Source: DATDVH01 sp035290045 (GTDB lineage: Bacteria > Patescibacteriota > Microgenomatia > UBA1406 > HO2-37-13b). Taken from it: a DNA stretch of 6,751 nucleotides. Positions 1-5,227 of this stretch are shown here, piece after piece (positions within the stretch are counted from its first letter, which is position 1; every line of letters begins with the position of its first letter). The notes below the pieces were generated by a model. The model did not search any database and had not been told where the DNA came from. It saw only the letters and a list, made by a program, of their open reading frames with translations. A program made the translations under genes and the position numbers. Where the stretch lies: contig DATDVH010000030.1 in NCBI GenBank assembly GCA_035290045.1, positions 1 to 6,751 on the forward strand. Direction: 5' to 3'.

Positions 1-467
1 CAACAAGCACACCGAATAAAAAAGAAGAGATAGAAAGAATACGAAAGGTCTGCCAAACCGGCGAGATGATTAAAGTAAAACCAACAAAGATTGATTTAAT
101 GTTTGAGTCGAAAGACGGTGCGTATTACTTGTTTGATATTAAAACTGCAAAACCAAATGCCGGCGGATTCAAGGAATTTAAACGCACCTTGCTTGCGTGG
201 GTTGCTGTTGTTTTGGCAAATAAACCAGATGTAGAGATAAATACTTTTATAGCAATTCCGTACAATCCCTACGAACCAGAGCCATATACTCGTTGGACAA
301 TGAGAGGGATGCTTGATTTGGAAAATGAACTTAAAGTAGCAGCTGAGTTTTGGGATTTTCTTGGTGGGAAAAACACGTACGAGGATTTACTTGATTGTTT
401 TGAGAGAGTGGGTATTGAGTTGCGAGATGAAATTGATGCCTACTTTAAGCGCTTTAATAAAAAATAA
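1..467 (+). CDS. TdeIII-like type II restriction endonuclease, C-terminal part (cut by left edge)
   Basis: The frame is open from the first complete codon (position 3) with no stop before the TAA at 465-467, so the gene starts outside the window. The ATG at 66 is internal; the 21 residues before it read like protein. About 154 residues are visible. I recognise the TdeIII family (double-strand DNA cleavage; the family is recalled as cutting GGNCC, not provable here). Counting from the Met at 66, a PD-(D/E)xK-type core is visible as PTKID (Asp10) followed by LFDIK (Asp24, Lys26) and TAKPN, the usual spacing of a metal-binding Asp and a D-x-K pair. The conserved stretches IAIPYNPYEPEPY and LDLENELKVAAEFWDFLGG follow, and the C-terminus looks intact. 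A cognate methyltransferase would be expected next door; none lies downstream in this window, so it would have to be to the left. Family confidence is good, specificity low. Confidence 0.8.
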   Translation, partial: TSTPNKKEEIERIRKVCQTGEMIKVKPTKIDLMFESKDGAYYLFDIKTAKPNAGGFKEFKRTLLAWVAVVLANKPDVEINTFIAIPYNPYEPEPYTRWTMRGMLDLENELKVAAEFWDFLGGKNTYEDLLDCFERVGIELRDEIDAYFKRFNKK

Positions 468-691
468 TATGGAGAAAATCTTTGCTAAACACTTTGTAGA
501 AGTTAGATTTAAGAAAATAATCGTATGATTAAAAAAATAGTATGAGCAAGAGGGTTTTTTTTGGGGATTTGAAGATTTGATGAGGAGACAATCAGGTGTG
601 ATGCATACTGCAGTTGGATACATCTGTCATACTATCTGGTTTGATTGACAATCGGTTGCGAATTCAAAATTATTTCAGTATTATTCATGAT
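468..691. other. Gene-free stretch between the restriction gene and the PEGA/SH3 gene
   Basis: This holds the candidate promoter (645-673), a run of eight T at 555-562 without a preceding stem, and short chance reading frames. The TTG-started frame from 614 is continuous with the PEGA gene and begins LDTSVILSGLIDN, which faintly resembles the start of a PIN domain. I see no terminator, RNA gene or repeat. Confidence 0.5.
645..673 (+). promoter_or_regulatory. Candidate sigma-70-type promoter for the PEGA/SH3 gene
   Basis: A perfect -35 box TTGACA lies at 645-650. A 17-nt spacer follows, then a weak -10, AATTAT, at 668-673 (three of six consensus positions). Transcription would start near 680, about 12 nt before the ATG at 692. 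That favours the 692 start over the upstream TTG at 614, which would lie outside this transcript. The -10 is poor, so this is a suggestion only. Confidence 0.35.
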
Positions 692-1591
692 ATGAAAAAG
701 AAATTTGGCATATTATTTTTACTTATTTTATTATTCGGGGGTGGAGTAGCAGTCAAATTTTTGGTTCTTGACCAACAACCAAGCGAGGGAAAACTCAAAG
801 TTTTCTCATCACCGTCTGCAAGTATTTTCCTTAATAACGAACCAATCGGAAAAACTCCGTACGAAGAGACCAAGCCAACGGGAGAATATATTTTGAAGCT
901 TATTCCTGAAGGAACAGCACCTGATGTGGCTTCATGGCAGGGGAAAGTTACTATTTACAAAAAAGCTCTGACTTTTGTTGATCGTGAGCTTGGGTCAAGC
1001 GATCTTACTTCGGCAGGAGTGATTTTTAACATAATCAAGATGTCTTCAGCTCCGAAAAAAAAAGACGTTGGAGAGATTGAAGCTGAGACAGAGCCGAGTG
1101 GTGCCATTGTGTACCTTAATAATGATGAGAAAGGTATTGCTCCACTTATCTTAAGTGATGTGCCAAAAGGTGAGCATGAACTGTCAGTATATGTGCCTGG
1201 ATTTTTTAGACGAACGCAGAAGGTGAACGTAGAATCTCTTTTTCGTACTTCAGTCAAATTCAAATTAGCTCTTGATCAGTCTCAAAAGAAAATTGAAGAT
1301 ATCACAGACGAGGAGGCGACAGAGAGTGCGGAAGAAAATAAAAATAATAATGAAAAATCCGCGACGTCAAGCGCTACGAAAACAAAAATTATCGTGGAAG
1401 TGAAAGATACTCCAACGGGTTGGCTTCGTGTTCGTGAAGAGCCGACCATCATTGCATCTGAGACGGCAAAAGTAAATCCAAAAGATATTTTTACCGTTCT
1501 TGATGAGCAAAATGGATGGTATAAGATAGAATATGAAAAAGGCAAAGAAGGATGGATATCTGCACAATATACAGTGAAAAAATCAGAGTAA
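692..1591 (+). CDS. Membrane-anchored protein with two PEGA domains and a C-terminal SH3-like domain
   Basis: The protein has 299 residues from the ATG at 692. The frame stays open back to a TTG at 614, but the extra 26 residues would put a non-hydrophobic stretch before the signal anchor and precede the candidate promoter, so 692 is preferred. There is no clear Shine-Dalgarno sequence. Residues 2-25 are a Lys-rich start plus a hydrophobic segment with no lipobox Cys, so probably an uncleaved anchor with the rest outside. PEGA repeat 1 is at about 34-95 (PSASIFLNNEPIGKTP) and PEGA repeat 2 at about 128-192 (EPSGAIVYLNNDEKGIAPL, then PKGEHELSVYVPGF). Residues 193-231 form an acidic, Asn/Ser/Thr-rich linker. 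Residues 232-298 are a bacterial SH3-like domain (GWLRVREEP, NGWYKIEY, GKEGWISAQY). PEGA and SH3b domains are typically found in surface proteins, and SH3b often binds wall material, so a cell-envelope role is inferred. The exact function is unknown. Its last 9 bp overlap the end of the opposing gene. Confidence 0.85.
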   Translation: MKKKFGILFLLILLFGGGVAVKFLVLDQQPSEGKLKVFSSPSASIFLNNEPIGKTPYEETKPTGEYILKLIPEGTAPDVASWQGKVTIYKKALTFVDRELGSSDLTSAGVIFNIIKMSSAPKKKDVGEIEAETEPSGAIVYLNNDEKGIAPLILSDVPKGEHELSVYVPGFFRRTQKVNVESLFRTSVKFKLALDQSQKKIEDITDEEATESAEENKNNNEKSATSSATKTKIIVEVKDTPTGWLRVREEPTIIASETAKVNPKDIFTVLDEQNGWYKIEYEKGKEGWISAQYTVKKSE

Positions 1592-2662
1592 GGTCTGTTT
1601 GATATTCTTCTCCTTTTTTATCCTTTCTGATATGATGATAAAAAAAGCAAGAGCACCCGCGACCATGATAAGAGCAAGTACTTTTTGTATTCCGTAGAGA
1701 AAAAACGATGAAAGCCCGAAAAGAAATGTTATTATCCAATAAAATAAAGCTATTCTCATTTTGCCCCACCCCATTTGTAGTAGTCTGTGATGAAAGTGTA
1801 GAGCATCTCCTCTGAAAGGAGATGTGCGATTTTTTAGGCGGCGTATAATGACATAACACGCGTCTATAAGAGGAATGGAAAGAATAAGTATAACGATTCC
1901 TATTTTTCCAAACGATAGAATTGATAAAACCCCAAGCATGAAACCAGCAAGTGATCCTCCTCCGTATCCTGGCATTATTTTCTGTGGATACACATTCCAC
2001 ACGAGAAATCCTCCAAATGATCCAGCGGTGATAAACGAAAGTAAAATAATTGATTCTTTTGTGATATGGTGAGCAGGTATACGAAAAGAAAGCGATCCTA
2101 AGAAAAGCGCCGCAATGAGTACAAATCCCGGCATCTGACCATCTACGCCTTTGCTCCAATTGACGAAATTCATCAAAGCGACAATCCATATGATTGATAC
2201 GATGTTTGACCATACGAGAAAGGTGTGCGTCCCAAATAAATCAAAAGTGAATGTGAACGAATCAAGTTGAACAACGCCTCCAAAAAAAGGGTTGCTTACG
2301 TAGGGAATACCTAATCCAAAAAAAATAACGATACTAACAAGTATGATATTGAGAAAGAAACGAATATAGGGAGATATATCATAGAAATCGTCTAATATAC
2401 CGACAATAATGATGAGCGCTCCTACAATAAGTATCCCGATCACTATTTTGCTGATTGTGATAAAAAGAAGTGAGGGGATAAGTAATCCGAGATAAAGGGG
2501 GATGCCTCCTGCGCGTGGGATAATCCCTTCATGTATGTGTGCAGGATGTGATCTTTTTTTTGGATCGTCTACTAATCCGATTCGTTTTGAGAGAGAGATA
2601 GTTGGTTTGGTGATAACAAGCGATACGATAAACGCTAAAAGACTTGCCCATAAGATAGACAT
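1583..2662 (-). CDS. WecA/MraY-like polyprenyl-phosphate sugar-1-phosphate transferase, variant active site
   Basis: This is a 359-residue polytopic membrane protein of the glycosyltransferase family 4 (MraY/WecA/TagO) type. Such enzymes move a UDP-sugar's sugar-1-phosphate onto a polyprenyl phosphate at the inner membrane face, starting wall or surface glycan synthesis. Visible motifs in order: RSHPAHIHEGIIPRAGG (37-53, cytoplasmic loop); GILDDFYD (Asp91, Asp92, Asp95, the DDxxD metal motif); NWSKGVDG (168-175); MPGYGGGSLAGF (230-241); and the HFHHRLL histidine motif (289-295). In the canonical family the third motif reads NxxDGxDG and the fourth GDxGS. Here the first Asp of the third is Lys171 and the Asp of the fourth is Tyr233. 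Otherwise length and membrane pattern look normal, so this is probably a divergent subfamily rather than a broken gene. It is the last gene of a leftward three-gene operon: its ATG is 6 nt from the stop of the small membrane protein and has no Shine-Dalgarno sequence, suggesting coupled translation. The sugar substrate cannot be read from sequence. Confidence 0.8.
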   Translation of the reverse strand: MSILWASLLAFIVSLVITKPTISLSKRIGLVDDPKKRSHPAHIHEGIIPRAGGIPLYLGLLIPSLLFITISKIVIGILIVGALIIIVGILDDFYDISPYIRFFLNIILVSIVIFFGLGIPYVSNPFFGGVVQLDSFTFTFDLFGTHTFLVWSNIVSIIWIVALMNFVNWSKGVDGQMPGFVLIAALFLGSLSFRIPAHHITKESIILLSFITAGSFGGFLVWNVYPQKIMPGYGGGSLAGFMLGVLSILSFGKIGIVILILSIPLIDACYVIIRRLKNRTSPFRGDALHFHHRLLQMGWGKMRIALFYWIITFLFGLSSFFLYGIQKVLALIMVAGALAFFIIISERIKKEKNIKQTLL

Positions 2663-2668
2663 ATAATT

Positions 2669-2995
2669 TTAGGTGACTAAAAATATAATACGTACGAAAA
2701 TAAAAGTGATGAGAGTAATGATTGATATATTGACATAAAAGGTGAGCGAGTGTACGAACTGATTTTCCTTAAAATATTTTCTTGTAAAAAAGTGATTTGT
2801 CGCAATCATCAGAGATGAGAGTGCGGGTAAAAGGAAAATCATCCACGTATCTGTGATTTGCGCATCACCCTCTAATCGTGAGTAAAAAAGTGGTAGTTGT
2901 GGAGGGAGGATACCGACTCGTAGTATAAATACAACTATCATGATAAGGAGAGAAAGGATAAGCGCTATTGGTATTATAGTAATTTTTTTGATCAT
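2669..2995 (-). CDS. Small three-helix membrane protein, function unknown
   Basis: The protein has 108 residues. Hydrophobic segments lie at about 6-28, 51-70 and 84-106. The loop between the first two carries LPPQLPLFYSRLEGDAQ (30-46), ending close to an Asp-Thr-Trp at the second helix. This layout (helix, then a Pro-rich 'LP..P' plus aromatic and Gly loop, then a helix starting near a Trp) loosely recalls DUF1648-type membrane proteins, but I cannot assign it. The start is well supported: AAAGGA (minus strand, 3004-3009) sits 8 nt before the ATG and overlaps the stop of the preceding gene, so translation is probably coupled. Its place between a GT-C glycosyltransferase and a WecA-like transferase suggests a helper role in the same envelope pathway; this is inference only. 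Confidence 0.7.
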   Translation of the reverse strand: MIKKITIIPIALILSLLIMIVVFILRVGILPPQLPLFYSRLEGDAQITDTWMIFLLPALSSLMIATNHFFTRKYFKENQFVHSLTFYVNISIITLITFIFVRIIFLVT

Positions 2996-3003
2996 AGACA
3001 GTT

Positions 3004-3009
3004 TCCTTT
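3004..3009 (-). promoter_or_regulatory. Ribosome binding site of the 108-residue membrane protein
   Basis: On the minus strand this reads AAAGGA, 8 nt before the ATG at 2995. It overlaps the TAA of the glycosyltransferase gene (3008-3010), an arrangement that favours translational coupling in the operon. Confidence 0.6.
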
Positions 3010-4303
3010 ATTTTATTGCTCTGATTTCATAGTCAGTATCGTTTGTTAATATGAATGTCTTTTGAGGATAGAGAGCTACCGTGTTTGTTAGTTTATTAGT
3101 AGGAATAAGCGCTTTTCCAATATAATAAGGAATTGACTTTGGATCATATATCCATGTTCTTTTTTCATCGAAATAATACACTGTAGTAAAATAGAGTGTT
3201 GGATCAGCGACATAAATGAGATCATTTTTTCCGGCAATGGTTTTTATTTCACGTATTGTCTTTCGTACATCCCCCTTTTTTTTATATAAAGATTCAAGCG
3301 CAGTATAATGAATAGTCACGATATACAATATGGTGATAAGAATAAGAAATGTGCGACGAGCTGTCCTCTCAAGAAGATATGATAAAAAAAGAATAAAACC
3401 GACAGGAGCAAAGATAAGATAGCGAAAAAGAAAAATAGGGATGAAAAAAGAAACAATAAGAGTTCCTATATAAAAAAGAAATGACCACAAAGCAAGGAGC
3501 ACAAAAAGATCGCTTTTTTTTCTGTGATGATGAAAATGACGGATTGATAAAATAATTACTACTAGTGTTAAAAAGAGTGAAAGCACTACTATAAAATAAT
3601 TATAGTATTCAAAAAAGGATTCATATCCAGTAAAAAGAATTCCTATTGATTGCAATACATCATACAGAGTTGTTTTGCCAATCCAAAATTCATCGGTTTG
3701 TAGAATAAGGCGAGGATATACCCAGAAAATCCAAGGAAGAAAAATAAGAAAAGGAATAAGCATAAACTTACAGTGCTTGAAAAATGTACGACGATAGATG
3801 ATTACCTGATATGCTATTTGAGTTGCGATGACAAGGGCAAAAAAATAATGAGTATACAACCCAACGATGGACGCGATAAGATAAGGTGTATATTTCTTTC
3901 TCAGAAAAAAATAAAATGAAAGTGTTGCGATGAATGCATACGCTGAATACATACGAGCCTCAAATGCATAGTAAAGAAGTCCCGGATTGAGTGCAAAAAG
4001 ACTGAGGTATACCCATTTTCTTTTGGTACGTACCTTGATTATGTTATCTAAGAATAGGGATACGACATACAGAGTAAGAGCAAAAAAAAGAAGTGAAAGA
4101 CTTCGTAGTGCGATTTCACTTTTTCCAAAAATACCGATCCAAAAATGGAGCATTATATAATAAAAGGGGGGATTAAAATCTTGAGCAGTAAGGCGTATAA
4201 TTTCAATAATGCTTTTTTGAGCCAAAAGATAGCTGAATGCTTCATCTCTCCATAGACTTTGAGTCATGAAATACAAGGGTGTTCTGTTGAATAAAAAGTC
4301 CAT
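3008..4303 (-). CDS. GT-C fold glycosyltransferase, PMT/ArnT (GT39-like) type
   Basis: This membrane glycosyltransferase has 431 residues from the ATG ending at 4303 (432 if the adjacent upstream ATG at 4306 is used). The 4303 start is preferred because AAAGGA at 4310-4315 is then 6 nt away, against 3 nt. Near the N-terminus is SLWRDEAFS (catalytic-type Asp about residue 20), followed by DFNPPFYYIMLHFW (second conserved Asp about 42) and SEIALRSLSLLF, the signature of the PMT_2/ArnT class. A central EARMYSAY and a later FRYLIFAP are also typical. Multiple hydrophobic helices follow, then a soluble C-terminal part from about 340 (DVRKTIREIKTIAGKND, then a VYYFDEKRTWIYDP stretch) expected outside the membrane. 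Such enzymes use polyprenyl-phosphate-linked sugars as donors. The usual first transmembrane helix before the SLWxDEA motif seems to be missing. First gene of the leftward operon; acceptor and sugar are unknown. Confidence 0.8.
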   Translation of the reverse strand: MDFLFNRTPLYFMTQSLWRDEAFSYLLAQKSIIEIIRLTAQDFNPPFYYIMLHFWIGIFGKSEIALRSLSLLFFALTLYVVSLFLDNIIKVRTKRKWVYLSLFALNPGLLYYAFEARMYSAYAFIATLSFYFFLRKKYTPYLIASIVGLYTHYFFALVIATQIAYQVIIYRRTFFKHCKFMLIPFLIFLPWIFWVYPRLILQTDEFWIGKTTLYDVLQSIGILFTGYESFFEYYNYFIVVLSLFLTLVVIILSIRHFHHHRKKSDLFVLLALWSFLFYIGTLIVSFFIPIFLFRYLIFAPVGFILFLSYLLERTARRTFLILITILYIVTIHYTALESLYKKKGDVRKTIREIKTIAGKNDLIYVADPTLYFTTVYYFDEKRTWIYDPKSIPYYIGKALIPTNKLTNTVALYPQKTFILTNDTDYEIRAIK

Positions 4304-4309
4304 CATACT

Positions 4310-4315
4310 TCCTTT
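4310..4315 (-). promoter_or_regulatory. Ribosome binding site of the GT-C gene (decides the start)
   Basis: On the minus strand this reads AAAGGA. Two ATGs in tandem follow, at spacings of 3 and 6 nt, so the second (ending at 4303) is the better start. The wider block ATAAAATAAAGGAA is identical in front of the next gene of the operon (3003-3016). Confidence 0.6.
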
Positions 4316-4331
4316 ATTTTATCATAGTAGT

Positions 4332-4360
4332 TTGATGTTGCAAATGACTATATATATTAT
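4332..4360 (+). promoter_or_regulatory. Candidate sigma-70-type promoter of the ABC exporter genes
   Basis: A -35-like TTGATG at 4332-4337 and a -10-like TATTAT at 4355-4360 (five of six consensus positions) are separated by exactly 17 nt. Transcription would start near 4367. This gives a leader of about 114 nt before the ATG at 4481, long enough to contain both inverted repeats. Position and spacing fit well, but the region is AT-rich, so a chance match is possible. Confidence 0.5.
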
Positions 4361-4386
4361 TACAATTATCACTTATACCCATCGTA

Positions 4387-4411
4387 GTTGAAATTGCAAA
4401 GCAATTTCAGC
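4387..4411 (+). repeat. Inverted repeat / leader hairpin 1
   Basis: TGAAATTGC (4389-4397), loop AAA, GCAATTTCA (4401-4409) form a perfect 9-bp stem, extended by a T-G wobble (4388/4410) and a G-C pair (4387/4411). No run of T follows, so it is not an intrinsic terminator. It falls inside the expected leader of the ABC ATPase mRNA. The left arm can also pair with a copy of the right arm at 4452-4460. Confidence 0.75.
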
Positions 4412-4422
4412 GTACGAAGGGT

Positions 4423-4475
4423 TATGCCGCTTACAGATGAAACAAATTGTTGCAATTTCATCTGAAAGCGGTATA
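4423..4475 (+). repeat. Inverted repeat / leader hairpin 2, next to the ABC start codon
   Basis: CCGCTT (4427-4432) pairs with AAGCGG (4466-4471) and AGATGAAA (4435-4442) with TTTCATCT (4456-4463), separated by a 2x2 internal loop. A further 3 A-T pairs and one G-T wobble extend the base (4423-4426 with 4472-4475). The stem ends 5 nt before the ATG at 4481 and covers the only Shine-Dalgarno-like bases (GAAAG, 4464-4468), so a folded RNA could hinder initiation. No T-run follows. As DNA it could instead be an operator palindrome. Confidence 0.75.
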
Positions 4476-4480
4476 TAAAT

Positions 4481-5221
4481 ATGGCACAGCAGAAAACCCC
4501 AATTTTGAAAGTACATAAACTATTTAAGCAGTTTAATTCAGTGATTGCGGTAAACGCTATATCTTTTGAGATGTATGAGGGGACTATCACTGGTTTATTA
4601 GGTCCAAACGGCGCTGGAAAAACAACTACAATTCAGATGATTCTAGATATTATTACTCCAACGTCTGGGCAAATACGCATATTTGGTCAGTCAATAACAA
4701 CGCAGAGAGAGGAAGTGCTGGAAAAGATGAATTTTTCATCTCCCTATGTTAATCTTCCCCTTAATTTGAAAGTTATTGAGAATCTGACGACATTTGCGCG
4801 TTTATACGGAGTACAGAATATTAAGAAGAAAATAATTCAGCTTGCTGATTTTTTTGAGATTGGAGATCTTCTTCCAAAAATGACTTCATCATTATCAACA
4901 GGCCAATTGACACGAGTCAATTTGACAAAGGCTCTTCTCAATGATCCAAAATTACTTTTGCTTGATGAGCCGACTGCATCGCTTGATCCTGATATCGCAG
5001 ATAAAACAAGGAAACTCCTCAAACGCATTCAAAAGGAAAGAGGTATATCTATCCTCTATACTTCTCATAATATGGCAGAAATTGAAGAATTGTGCGAACG
5101 AATAATATTTATGAATAAGGGAAATATTGTTGACGACGGAAGTCCAACGGATATAATCAAAAAATATGGACGCAAAGATTTAAACGAAGTTTTTATTACC
5201 ATTGCTCGTAGTCATCAATAA
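4481..5221 (+). CDS. ABC-2 type exporter, ATP-binding subunit
   Basis: This 246-residue cytoplasmic ATPase would power the permease encoded 6 bp downstream. Visible motifs: Walker A GPNGAGKTT (41-49), signature LSTGQ (138-142), Walker B LLLLDEP (158-164), D-loop SLDP (167-170) and switch His196 in YTSHNM. The usual Q-loop Gln is absent; the region reads NFSSPYVNLPLNLKVIENL (84-102), a form I recall from one branch of ABC-2 (YadG/NodI-like) ATPases, so it need not mean loss of function. The length is short for the class, with no C-terminal sugar-binding domain of the Wzt type, so selective O-antigen recognition is unlikely. Substrate unknown: drugs, lipids or glycan are all possible. There is no normal Shine-Dalgarno sequence; the leader carries two hairpins that may control it. 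Transcribed away from the glycosyltransferase operon. Confidence 0.9.
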   Translation: MAQQKTPILKVHKLFKQFNSVIAVNAISFEMYEGTITGLLGPNGAGKTTTIQMILDIITPTSGQIRIFGQSITTQREEVLEKMNFSSPYVNLPLNLKVIENLTTFARLYGVQNIKKKIIQLADFFEIGDLLPKMTSSLSTGQLTRVNLTKALLNDPKLLLLDEPTASLDPDIADKTRKLLKRIQKERGISILYTSHNMAEIEELCERIIFMNKGNIVDDGSPTDIIKKYGRKDLNEVFITIARSHQ

Positions 5222-5227
5222 ATTAGT

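Noticed and set aside
469..528. 19-codon reading frame directly after the restriction gene
   Set aside because: Too short, no ribosome site, no recognisable sequence.
545..562. Run of eight T as an intrinsic terminator of the restriction gene
   Set aside because: No stable stem precedes it, and it lies about 90 nt after the stop codon.
387..623. 78-codon minus-strand frame over the end of the restriction gene
   Set aside because: It overlaps well-supported coding sequence in antisense and its low-complexity Ser/Phe/Leu/Ile-rich product resembles no family.
1614..1645. Inverted repeat TTTTTTATC / GATAAAAAA after the PEGA gene as a terminator
   Set aside because: The stem is only A-T pairs except one G-C, and it lies within the coding sequence of the WecA-like gene. 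It is not convincing as an intrinsic terminator.
1491..2213. 240-codon minus-strand frame overlapping the WecA-like gene in another frame
   Set aside because: The product is rich in His, Arg, Cys and Trp with no membrane pattern. The alternative frame carries clear GT4 motifs over the same bases.
4316..4343. Minus-strand promoter TTGCAA - 16 nt - TAAAAT for the glycosyltransferase operon
   Set aside because: Transcription would begin near 4309, inside the ribosome binding site at 4310-4315, which makes little sense for a gene with a good Shine-Dalgarno sequence. No better minus-strand promoter was found in the AT-rich region.
4369..4590. 73-codon minus-strand frame across the leader and the start of the ABC ATPase gene
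   Set aside because: It runs through the inverted repeats and antisense to the conserved ATPase N-terminus; no family resemblance.
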